Shown: positions 7,706 through 13,986 of the stretch, in pieces
Layout: every line of letters begins with the position of its first letter
How positions within the stretch are numbered: position 1 is the first letter of the stretch
NCBI GenBank assembly: GCA_001437625.1
Contig: LIAL01000013.1
Location: 1 to 19,296, forward strand
Reading direction: 5' to 3'
Source of the DNA: Nitrosopumilus sp. BACL13 MAG-121220-bin23
GTDB lineage: Archaea; Thermoproteota; Nitrososphaeria; Nitrososphaerales; Nitrosopumilaceae
Length of the DNA stretch: 19,296 nucleotides
The notes under the pieces: generated by a model
The model's database searches: none
Seen by the model: the letters and a program-made list of their open reading frames with translations, nothing else
What the model was told of the DNA's origin: nothing
Program-made: the position numbers and the translations under genes

Positions 7706-7788
7706 TTTTTAGTATCATCAGATTCTTCAAAACTGTCTTCAAAATCATCTTCAAATCCATTATCATCGTAATTAGGAGTGGAAGACAT
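7702..7788 (-). CDS. 28-residue acidic microprotein (candidate)
   Basis: An ATG at 7788 opens a 28-codon frame ending in TAA at 7702-7704, interlocked with the stop of the convergent regulator gene. The product begins MSSTPNYDDNGFEDDFEDSF and continues acidic to TKN. It is almost entirely Asp, Glu, Ser and Phe, an unusual composition that random AT-rich DNA would rarely give. A TTTTTATCTC box on the minus strand about 29 nt upstream could drive it. The interlocked stops match the pattern of real genes in this window. No homology is claimed; it may be a disordered binding peptide. Confidence 0.45.
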   Translation of the reverse strand: MSSTPNYDDNGFEDDFEDSFEESDDTKN

Positions 7789-7810
7789 ATCACATGGATC
7801 AAGTAAAACA

Positions 7811-7820
7811 GAGATAAAAA
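7811..7820 (-). promoter_or_regulatory. TATA-like box for the microprotein
   Basis: On the minus strand TTTTTATCTC is centred about 28 nt before the ATG at 7788. It is the main non-coding support for that small gene. Confidence 0.35.
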
Positions 7821-7861
7821 GATAGTTAAAGCAAATAACAATTAAAGAAAATAGAATACAT

Positions 7862-8461
7862 ATGATATTGAAAATAGATTGTGATGAAGAAGGTATTGAA
7901 AAAACATTTCAAGTAATTAAAAAAGGTGGAATCGTAGTATTTCCTACAGATACAGTCTACGGAATAGGATGTAATCCATACAATGCAAATGCAGTAGAAA
8001 AAATCTATGAGATCAAATCTAGAGAAAAAATAAAATCATTACCAGTATTAGCATACTCATTAGATACTGTAAAAAAAATAGCACACATTGATACATTCAC
8101 TGAAAAAATTATAAACAAATATTGGCCAGGTCCATTAACATTAATTTTAGAATTAACAGATAAAAAATTAAAAAAATCACTAAATTTGGATAATAAAATC
8201 GCAGTAAGAATTCCAGACTCCAAATGCACTCTAAAACTATTAGAAAAATGTGGATTGTTAGTAGGAACTAGTGCAAATATTTCTGGAAGTCCACCATTCA
8301 CAGATCCAAAAGAATGCCTCAAAAATATTACAAATTATGATGTTTTTCTAAACGGAGGAACAATTACAAGTAAAGGAGAATCAACAATTATTGAAATAGA
8401 AAATGAAGAAATTAAAATCATCAGAAAAGGGGTATTAAAAAAAGAGGAAATTATGATATGA
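7862..8461 (+). CDS. sua5: L-threonylcarbamoyladenylate synthase (Sua5/YrdC family)
   Basis: Makes threonylcarbamoyl-AMP from threonine, bicarbonate and ATP, the activated intermediate for t6A at position 37 of ANN-decoding tRNAs. The 199-residue product is the YrdC domain alone, without the C-terminal Sua5 domain. Visible motifs are PTDTVYGIGCN at 28-38, the basic KSREKIKSLPVLA loop at 52-64 (slightly diverged from KxRxKxxPL), WPGPLTLIL at 88-96 and VGTSANISGSPP at 134-145. Its TGA stop overlaps the ATG of the THUMP gene (ATGA), so the two are coupled. Across the 3' end lies a gene containing the KEOPS subunit Cgi121, which acts in the following step of the same pathway; this supports a true t6A role rather than the YciO branch. 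Confidence 0.92.
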   Translation: MILKIDCDEEGIEKTFQVIKKGGIVVFPTDTVYGIGCNPYNANAVEKIYEIKSREKIKSLPVLAYSLDTVKKIAHIDTFTEKIINKYWPGPLTLILELTDKKLKKSLNLDNKIAVRIPDSKCTLKLLEKCGLLVGTSANISGSPPFTDPKECLKNITNYDVFLNGGTITSKGESTIIEIENEEIKIIRKGVLKKEEIMI

Positions 8462-8982
8462 TGAACCTAATTATTACTTGTGCCAGACATCTTGAAGAAG
8501 ACACTGAAGAGGAATTAAGAGATATTTTAGATGAATTAGGAGATTCAGAGATAGAAGTGTCAATAAGTGATATGTCAGGAATTTTAACTGCACAGACAAA
8601 ATTAGATCCAATTGAAGTTGTTAAAAAAATGAAAGAAATGTTACTGGATCAACCTTGGAGCATAAGATATTGCCTCAGAATAATACCAATTCAAAAAGTG
8701 ATTGAAACAAAAATAGAAGTAATAGAAATGGAAATTTCCAATATCTCAAATCAAATTCTAGATGGAGAAACATATAGAATTTTAATTGAAAAAAGAAACT
8801 CAGACATATCAAGCAAAGAAATCATTACAAAAATAGCACATGAAATAAAAAATAAAGTTTCACTAGATTTTCCAGATAAAATAATTTTAATTGAAATATT
8901 GGGTGGTGTGACAGGAATTTCAATATTAAAAGAGGCAGATATACTAAGTATTGAAAAAACAAAACGTAGTATGTCAGAATAA
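8458..8982 (+). CDS. THUMP-domain RNA-binding protein (Tan1-like)
   Basis: A 174-residue protein beginning MMNLIITCARHLEEDTEEEL, typical of stand-alone archaeal THUMP proteins. THUMP hallmarks include PWSIRYCLRIIPIQKVIET (about 65-83), ETYRILIEKRNSDISSKEIITKIAHEIKN (about 101-129) and a late IEILGGVTGISIL strand pair. THUMP domains bind the tRNA acceptor region and position partner enzymes. The eukaryotic Tan1 homologue works with an acetyltransferase to make ac4C12, and archaeal relatives are presumed to act similarly. No methyltransferase or thiouridine synthetase domain follows, so it would need a partner. The start overlaps sua5; a second ATG at 8461 is possible. Its 3' end overlaps the convergent fusion gene by 9 nt. 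Confidence 0.85.
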   Translation: MMNLIITCARHLEEDTEEELRDILDELGDSEIEVSISDMSGILTAQTKLDPIEVVKKMKEMLLDQPWSIRYCLRIIPIQKVIETKIEVIEMEISNISNQILDGETYRILIEKRNSDISSKEIITKIAHEIKNKVSLDFPDKIILIEILGGVTGISILKEADILSIEKTKRSMSE

Positions 8983-9747
8983 AATAGAAGCTTTTTCAAC
9001 TAAAATATCTTCTAATGGAGTTTTTGAATAAACACTGTCAACATGTTTTTTTGAAATATTGAATTGCTTTTTGATAAATATAGAATTATTTTTTGAAAAT
9101 AAATCTGAAGAAATTAAAGATAATTCATGATTCAAAGAATCAGGAAAAATTTTATTTCCAATCATAATTAAAATAAAATTAACAGAAGGTTTTATTCCAG
9201 CAGAGTCTATAGCATTAGAAATTTGTAATGTTAATGCAAAACGCATTAAAATATCAGTTTCAATTTTATTAGAAAGTAAAATATTATTATTTTCAGCATT
9301 AATTGAAAGAGATAAAATTTTTTTTAAATGTGATGTGCTAAGTATAAAATTAGTAGATACAGCCTGAAATTTAATTTTTGGATATGTTTTTCTTAAATTA
9401 TCAATAAATTTAACATCGGCAGTTTTTTGACCAATGATTTCAAAAATATAAATTTGTTTTTTTTCAATTTCAAAACTTAATTTTTTTGATGAACCACCAT
9501 GAATTATAGGAATAATACTTACAATGTCGCCATTATGAACAATAGTAGATTTTCCTTCCATTGCAGAAGAATCAGAACCATTAACAGCAATTAAAATATT
9601 TTCAACATCAAAATTAGAAGTATCATCAGGTTTTCTTTTTAATAATAACTCAAGTAAATCTTGAATAGAAATATTAGATTCACTAATTTCTAATTTTTCA
9701 GAATTAAAAGACTTTTTTGCGCCACCAAGAAATTTTACAATAATCAT
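8974..9747 (-). CDS. cgi121: Fusion of a MoaD/Urm1-like domain to KEOPS subunit Cgi121
   Basis: A 257-residue two-domain protein. Residues 1-85 have a ubiquitin-like beta-grasp pattern of the MoaD/ThiS/Urm1 kind: VKFLGGAKKSF, a helix around SIQDLLELLL (27-36), ILIAVNG (51-57) and GDIVSIIPIIHGG (73-85), ending in the Gly84-Gly85 pair expected at a sulfur-carrier C-terminus. The protein continues after a short SSKK linker. Residues 90-257 match Cgi121: FILSTSHLKKILSLSINA, then NILLSNKIETDILMRFALT and SNAIDSAGI. Cgi121 binds Bud32 and recruits the tRNA CCA end to KEOPS during t6A formation. Sua5 lies on the opposite strand next door. Whether the diglycine is exposed by cleavage or is vestigial cannot be told. 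A box (TTAAATATTC) about 29 nt upstream suggests its own promoter. Confidence 0.82.
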   Translation of the reverse strand: MIIVKFLGGAKKSFNSEKLEISESNISIQDLLELLLKRKPDDTSNFDVENILIAVNGSDSSAMEGKSTIVHNGDIVSIIPIIHGGSSKKLSFEIEKKQIYIFEIIGQKTADVKFIDNLRKTYPKIKFQAVSTNFILSTSHLKKILSLSINAENNNILLSNKIETDILMRFALTLQISNAIDSAGIKPSVNFILIMIGNKIFPDSLNHELSLISSDLFSKNNSIFIKKQFNISKKHVDSVYSKTPLEDILVEKASILF

Positions 9748-9784
9748 AAGTATACATCTAATTTAGAAATGAATATTTAATTAA

Positions 9785-10141
9785 TTATTCAGTTTTCTCA
9801 TCTACAGATGGAGTTGAAGATACAATTGTTTCAACTTCTTCATTGGTAAGAGTAATTTCTTCACCAGATTCATCAATTTCTTCAGAGTCTGTAATTTCTA
9901 ATGTAGATTCTTGCTCTTCAACATTAGAATAATCCATACCGCTACGATCATGTTTAATTTTATCTTCGCGAATTTGTTTTTTGATAAATCTTGTAATATA
10001 ACCAGCAACCTTGTTTTTTAGACCTTTAGAGCGGACAATAGCAATTTCATTTAATGCCTTTTTATTTTCAACAAAATCTTCACCGAATTTAGATTTGTGT
10101 GCATCTAATACTTCAAAAGAAATACGTTTTATCCTATCCAC
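9785..10141 (-). CDS. rps17e: Ribosomal protein eS17 with long acidic tail
   Basis: Small-subunit ribosomal protein shared by archaea and eukaryotes. The core (residues 1-58) has the family pattern: DRIKRISFEVLDAHKSKFG, FVENKKALNEIAIVRSKGLKNKVAGYITRFIKKQI. Archaeal eS17 is usually about 60-70 residues; here a further tail of about 55 residues, rich in Glu, Ser and Thr, runs to residue 118. No in-frame ATG fits, so the start is the GTG at 10141. A TATAAAATAC box centred about 25 nt upstream supports a leaderless GTG start. That box abuts the end of the upstream TatD gene. The tail is probably disordered and faces solvent. Confidence 0.92.
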   Translation of the reverse strand: MDRIKRISFEVLDAHKSKFGEDFVENKKALNEIAIVRSKGLKNKVAGYITRFIKKQIREDKIKHDRSGMDYSNVEEQESTLEITDSEEIDESGEEITLTNEEVETIVSSTPSVDEKTE

Positions 10142-10160
10142 GCATGAATTAACGAAGGGG

Positions 10161-10170
10161 GTATTTTATA
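10161..10170 (-). promoter_or_regulatory. TATA box of rps17e
   Basis: On the minus strand TATAAAATAC is centred about 25 nt before the GTG start of eS17, in the 30-nt gap after the TatD gene. It is one of the best TATA matches in the window. Confidence 0.6.
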
Positions 10171-10171
10171 C

Positions 10172-10927
10172 TTATATTCCAAGAAAACGTTTTGTGTTAG
10201 ATTCTAACAAAAATGCCATTTCATCAAATGTTTTTTCAAGAATTTTTGAGGCACAAAATACAACACTGGGAATGAAACTAATCTGTCCAGATTTCATTTC
10301 AAAACATCTAGAAAATCTAACAGGTCCATCAGTTTCAACAAGAAGTTTTGAGGGATTAGTTTTAGATAACAAAGTTTGTTTGTCATTGGCATAAATCGTT
10401 ACAGGCCCAAAGGATACAAAGAAATCCAGATCCATGGCTTTTTGAAGTTGTTTTTTACTACCGTCAAACCAGTGCAATAAAGCATTTTTGCTATTATAGG
10501 AAGTCATAATTTCAAAAACATCATCGAGACTTTTTCGTGAATGAATAGATATCGGTTTATGTAATTTTTCTGCAGATGAAAGTAATGATTCAAAAACTTG
10601 GACTTGTCTTTTAGTGTCATCTTTATTTTTTACATATGTAGGATCTAATCCAATTTCGCCTATTCCAGAAATATTATTTTGGTTTAATTCTATTAAATTA
10701 GTGATTTTTATAAGATCATCATTTGCAAATTCAGGATGAATTCCAATGAAAGGTAAAACAAGATCACTTTGTTTTGATAAAGATAGAGTTTCTAAAGAAT
10801 TTTTGAGATTAGTTGAAACACAACATGCTTTAATTTTAAGAAATTCCATTTGTTTTAAAATTAAATTAATTTCAGGAAGATATGTAGGATCAGAGAGATG
10901 TATATGAGAATCAAAAAGCCAAGTCAT
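10172..10927 (-). CDS. TatD-family metal-dependent hydrolase
   Basis: A TIM-barrel amidohydrolase-superfamily protein with the TatD metal site: DSHIHL at 6-11 (His8, His10), GIHPE near 62-66, GIGEIGLD with Glu91, PISIHSRKS with His129, LHWFDGS with His152 and VETDGP with Asp200. TatD proteins are 3'-5' exonucleases or endonucleases acting on damaged DNA or RNA; archaeal members are less studied. Length (251 residues) is normal and every expected metal ligand is present, so it should be active. The ATG is at 10927. It lies 30 nt upstream of rps17e on the same strand, but the latter has its own TATA box. It is divergent from the histone gene across 96 nt. Confidence 0.92.
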   Translation of the reverse strand: MTWLFDSHIHLSDPTYLPEINLILKQMEFLKIKACCVSTNLKNSLETLSLSKQSDLVLPFIGIHPEFANDDLIKITNLIELNQNNISGIGEIGLDPTYVKNKDDTKRQVQVFESLLSSAEKLHKPISIHSRKSLDDVFEIMTSYNSKNALLHWFDGSKKQLQKAMDLDFFVSFGPVTIYANDKQTLLSKTNPSKLLVETDGPVRFSRCFEMKSGQISFIPSVVFCASKILEKTFDEMAFLLESNTKRFLGI

Positions 10928-11023
10928 TTTCTAATTAATTCTGAATATAGTCTGTATAAATCGATTCCTTAGTGATATTTTTTCACTCGTTAAGTTTTTT
11001 CACAAAAAAATAAATTAAAAATT

Positions 11024-11278
11024 ATGAAATCATCAGAATTAGGATTATCTGCAATGTATAGAATTTTAAAAAAAGCAGGAGCAAATAGAGTCAGTGATGA
11101 ATCAGCAGATGAATTAAGAAGAACTATAGAAGAAATTGCAGAAAATATTGCAAAAAGTGCAGTAGACTTAGTTTCACAAACAAAGCCAAAACGAGTAACC
11201 GTAACGGGTGAAGATATAAGAAATTCATGGTTACAAAAAGAAAAAGAATCCAACATGGATCGTTTTAAAGTAATTTAA
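11024..11278 (+). CDS. Archaeal histone
   Basis: An 84-residue histone-fold protein that wraps DNA as dimers or larger assemblies. The N-terminal helix LSAMYRILKKAGANRVS is followed by the long central helix (about 25-51, SADELRRTIEEIAENIAKSAVDL) and the loop plus last helix KPKRVTVTGEDIRNSWLQKEK. RVS and the VT-x-EDI segment are DNA-contact and dimer features seen in archaeal histones. It carries a short extra C-terminus (residues 72-84, ending DRFKVI) compared with euryarchaeal HMf proteins. The divergent spacer from TatD contains two copies of TTTTTTCAC (10978-10986 and 10995-11003). Confidence 0.93.
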   Translation: MKSSELGLSAMYRILKKAGANRVSDESADELRRTIEEIAENIAKSAVDLVSQTKPKRVTVTGEDIRNSWLQKEKESNMDRFKVI

Positions 11279-11327
11279 AAAAATTCAATCTAAAGAGTTT
11301 AATTGTTCATTTCATGTTTTCCAAAAT

Positions 11328-11399
11328 GGTACTCTGGCAGAACGGTTATGCGTGAGCCTGCAAAGCTTATACAAGGGGGTTCGACTCCCTCGGGTACCT
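11328..11399 (+). tRNA. tRNA-Cys (GCA)
   Basis: A complete 72-nt cloverleaf. The acceptor GGTACTC pairs with GGGTACC, with one G-U. The D stem is GCA/TGC (10-12 with 23-25). The anticodon stem TGAGC/GCTTA closes loop CTGCAAA, giving anticodon GCA. The variable loop is TACAA. The T stem GGGGG/CCCTC carries TTCGACT. The discriminator base is T, which is characteristic of tRNA-Cys. CCA is not encoded, and no intron is visible. The next base begins the stop codon of the convergent cupredoxin gene. Confidence 0.95.
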
Positions 11400-11840
11400 T
11401 TATTCAACAATAACTTGAGCTTTCATCCAAGGATGAAGTGTACAAAAATAATCAAAAGTCCCATATTCATCAAAAGATAATGTGTAGGACTGATACGGAT
11501 CTAAATAATCACCAGTATCTGCAGTACTATCAAAAAGTCCAGTTGGTTCACCATAAAATCCAGAAGTGACAGTATGAAAAGATGAATCCTCATTAATCCA
11601 AGTTACAGAGTTTCCTTTTTGAACAACAAAAGTGGATGGAATGTAACAAATATTTTCAATATCACAGCCAGGGCGTGAAACTTTGATAGGTATTATTATA
11701 TCAGATTTTATTATTTCCTCAATGTCAGCATTCGTGTCTTCAACATTTATTTCTTCAAAATTATAATCAGATAGAGATAAACCAATTATTGAAACAGATA
11801 TTCCTAAAATTATTGCTAAAGTAATTATTTTTTTGATCAA
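11400..11840 (-). CDS. Signal-anchored cupredoxin (blue copper protein)
   Basis: A 146-residue plastocyanin-like electron carrier. Residues 1-24 are a signal peptide or anchor (MIKK, then a hydrophobic run to about 24), followed by an acidic linker. The cupredoxin domain spans about 48-146. The type 1 copper ligands are visible: His89 (in SSFHTV), then Cys133, His136 and Met139 in the C-x2-H-x2-M arrangement of YFCTLHPWM. An extra pair, Cys59 and Cys65, could form a disulfide. Thaumarchaeota rely on many such copper proteins for electron transfer in place of cytochrome c. The only possible start is TTG at 11840, since an in-frame stop lies three codons upstream. It converges on tRNA-Cys with no spacer. 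Confidence 0.93.
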   Translation of the reverse strand: MIKKIITLAIILGISVSIIGLSLSDYNFEEINVEDTNADIEEIIKSDIIIPIKVSRPGCDIENICYIPSTFVVQKGNSVTWINEDSSFHTVTSGFYGEPTGLFDSTADTGDYLDPYQSYTLSFDEYGTFDYFCTLHPWMKAQVIVE

Positions 11841-11887
11841 TTTATTTCACAGTCATCAGAGAGGTATTACACAATTACCTAATCTTC

Positions 11888-11897
11888 TAAATATATA
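11888..11897 (+). promoter_or_regulatory. TATA box of the AIPR gene
   Basis: TAAATATATA is centred about 22 nt before the ATG at 11915. A weak inverted repeat, AGGTA (11862-11866) and TACCT (11876-11880), lies between it and the divergent cupredoxin gene. Confidence 0.45.
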
Positions 11898-11914
11898 ATG
11901 CATTACAAAAATTA

Positions 11915-13666
11915 ATGTCACAAAATTCAAGCGGCTTATTAGAATACATACCAGGTTCACAAAAGTTACTAGTAGAAAAAAATTCTAGTCCACCGCTGGA
12001 AGGATTTGCAGAAAATATCAGAGACAATATTCACGAGTATGCAGAGGATTCAAAAAATGAAGTTGAAAAAGGAAAAAAATTTCTTCAATGGATTCTAACA
12101 AGAGTTTTTGAGGCTACAGAAGATGATGCAGCAGATGCAATTGTAGATGGAGCAAATGATCTAGGAATAGATGCCTATCTGCCAGTAGATTTTTCAGATA
12201 ACACAGTTAGATTATTTCAATCAAAATATGGTACATCACATTCACTAGAAGCAATTGCTAAATTCAAAGAAGATGCAAAAAGATTACTTTCAAAAGATGT
12301 AACAAAAATGAGACCAGAATTAGCTCAACTAGTTACAAAAATTAAAGAAAAAAATCTAAAAATAAAATGTTGTTATGTTACGGATCAAAAAGTAGAGTAT
12401 CAAGATGAATTAGTAGAGATCATAGATGAAGAAAAAATAATTCAAAATTTATGGGATAGAATCAAAAAACCAGCTGCAGGAAAAAAATCATCTATTAAAT
12501 TAGAAAGAATGCTAAGACATGAAAATACCATACTAGGTATTTTAAAACTACGAGAATTAACAGAATTTGTAAGTAAAAACAAAGAGTATGTTTTTGAATC
12601 AAATATCAGACAATGGATGCAATTTAAAACTACAGTGAATAAGGGGTTACGAGAAACATTACAAACAAATCCAGGAAAATTCTTTTTTTATAATAATGGT
12701 ATTACAATAGTTGTTAGTGATTTTACAGAGTTAGGAGAAAACATGATTGAACTTTTTGCACCACAGATTGTCAATGGTGCACAAACATCAAACTCAATTT
12801 TAGATCATTCAAAAAGAACAAAAAATATGGAGGGTTCAATGACAGTTACAATAATTAAAGCAGATGATGAGCAAGAACAAAATAACATTACAAAATATCG
12901 AAATTCTCAAAATTCAGTAAGAGGAAAAGATTTAGTATCATTAATGGATTTTCATAAATCAATTAAATCACAATTAAAAAACTGCGGATATTTTTATGAA
13001 ATTCAAGCAGGTTCATTTGATACAAAATCAAAATCAAAACAATCAGAATACGGAGGAGATACAGCGTATAACAATTATCTTCCAGATAATCATAAAAAAG
13101 TGATTGTTGCTAAAGATGCAATCCAATCACTAGTAGCTGGAATTGAACAAAGGCCAACAGAAGCATATAGTTCACCATCACAATTTCTTCCAAGAGGTAG
13201 CAAATATGATCATATTTTTAATGATAATCTTAAAGATGATTACAGAATCATACTATACCCATATCTTGTAAAAGAATTTGCAAAAAAATCACTAAAGTAT
13301 GGAAAGCAAGGAGGGCATAAAACAAAAAGATACGCAACATTATTTTTTGTGGCAGTTTATTTCAGAATATTACATAAAAAAATTTTAGAATCAAAAGGAG
13401 ATTTTAAATTAGATATTAGAAAATTAGAACCAATTTTTCATAGCTTTAAACTTAACACCAGAATTTTAAAAATTACAGATGTAATTGTGACTAAATTTTT
13501 AGATGATACTGTAGTTGATGACGAGATTGAATTGGCAAATACAAAACATAATTTTTTCTCTCAGCATGTTTGGAATGATTCAATGCTTCGAGTAATAGAT
13601 AAGAAAATTAGGCAGGAGGATGAAGAGATTATGGAGTTAAAAAAGATAGCAAATAGTTTATTTTAA
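11915..13666 (+). CDS. AIPR-family (abortive infection phage resistance) protein
   Basis: A 583-residue protein with the AIPR family signature: FFFYNNGITIVVSDF at about 256-270 and FAPQIVNGAQTSNSI at 281-295, followed by an ITKYRNSQNSVRGKDL segment. AIPR proteins were first described from plasmid-borne abortive-infection phage resistance in Lactococcus, and homologues accompany restriction and other defence genes. The N-terminal part contains a nuclease-like pattern, GANDLGIDAY with Asp86 and FQSKYG with Gln102-x-Lys104, reminiscent of the D-(x)n-QxK active site of Mrr-like PD-(D/E)xK enzymes. I therefore infer a nucleic-acid-cutting domain, not proven here. There is no neighbouring methyltransferase, ATPase or toxin partner, so it would act alone. 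Codon use and AT content look like the rest of the window. Confidence 0.85.
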   Translation: MSQNSSGLLEYIPGSQKLLVEKNSSPPLEGFAENIRDNIHEYAEDSKNEVEKGKKFLQWILTRVFEATEDDAADAIVDGANDLGIDAYLPVDFSDNTVRLFQSKYGTSHSLEAIAKFKEDAKRLLSKDVTKMRPELAQLVTKIKEKNLKIKCCYVTDQKVEYQDELVEIIDEEKIIQNLWDRIKKPAAGKKSSIKLERMLRHENTILGILKLRELTEFVSKNKEYVFESNIRQWMQFKTTVNKGLRETLQTNPGKFFFYNNGITIVVSDFTELGENMIELFAPQIVNGAQTSNSILDHSKRTKNMEGSMTVTIIKADDEQEQNNITKYRNSQNSVRGKDLVSLMDFHKSIKSQLKNCGYFYEIQAGSFDTKSKSKQSEYGGDTAYNNYLPDNHKKVIVAKDAIQSLVAGIEQRPTEAYSSPSQFLPRGSKYDHIFNDNLKDDYRIILYPYLVKEFAKKSLKYGKQGGHKTKRYATLFFVAVYFRILHKKILESKGDFKLDIRKLEPIFHSFKLNTRILKITDVIVTKFLDDTVVDDEIELANTKHNFFSQHVWNDSMLRVIDKKIRQEDEEIMELKKIANSLF

Positions 13667-13672
13667 TTTGAA

Positions 13673-13722
13673 AGGCAGTAGCCTAACCAAGTAAAAATCT
13701 TGCAGGAGGTTTACATTGGTTA
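13673..13722 (+). ncRNA. Candidate structured RNA after the AIPR gene
   Basis: Two adjacent hairpins can be drawn. The first is AGGC-AGTA-GCCT at 13673-13684. The second pairs TAACCAAGTAAA (13684-13695) with TTTACATTGGTTA (13710-13722) through 12 base pairs and one bulged T. Its 14-nt loop contains AGGAGG, and the next base completes AGGAGGT. Imperfect GTAG/CTAC pairing outside could extend it. The element is richer in G and C than neighbouring spacers. It may be a 3' UTR structure, a small RNA or a regulatory leader of the next gene. An AT-rich TTTATTTTAA box near 13657-13666 could be its promoter. Confidence 0.4.
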
Positions 13723-13818
13723 AACTATCTACCTAATTTTATCAGAATTATGTATTATTTAAGATAATTTTCATTAATCCAGTTGTTTTTTATATTGATA
13801 AAAAATAGAAAAAATACT

Positions 13819-13986
13819 TTGGGTTTAAAAGAAAAATGTTCAATTTGTAACGGAAAAATTGAATTACGGTATAAACCAATGAAAGAATGGAATATTGAAG
13901 GAACATTGTGTGGAACATGTTATTCAAAAAAAGTCCATACGCATTATCCAGGTGAACACACCAGAGTAAATTTACATTTAGATTAA
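13819..13986 (+). CDS. Small zinc-ribbon protein
   Basis: A protein of about 55 residues with the pattern Cys-x2-Cys (CSIC), then 27 residues, then Cys-x2-Cys (CGTC), followed by YSKKVHTHYPGEHTRVNLHLD with extra histidines. It is a metal-binding ribbon, probably structural zinc. No ATG is available. I start at the TTG at 13819 (MGLKEKCSIC), which puts the first knuckle at the N-terminus. TTG codons at 13795 and 13783 would give 63- or 67-residue forms and cannot be excluded. The function is not recognised. It follows the AIPR gene and its hairpin region on the same strand and abuts the convergent gene at 13987 with no spacer. Confidence 0.65.
   Translation: MGLKEKCSICNGKIELRYKPMKEWNIEGTLCGTCYSKKVHTHYPGEHTRVNLHLD

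Noticed and set aside
10011..10394. 127-codon plus-strand frame spanning the eS17 start and the TatD end
   Set aside because: It overlaps two well-supported minus-strand genes and its translation matches nothing.
10978..11003. TTTTTTCAC repeated twice before the histone gene
   Set aside because: Homopolymer-rich and short; could be an operator but is not distinguishable from chance in this AT-rich spacer.
11862..11880. AGGTA/TACCT inverted repeat between the cupredoxin and AIPR genes
   Set aside because: Only 5 bp per arm, too weak to call an operator without comparative data.
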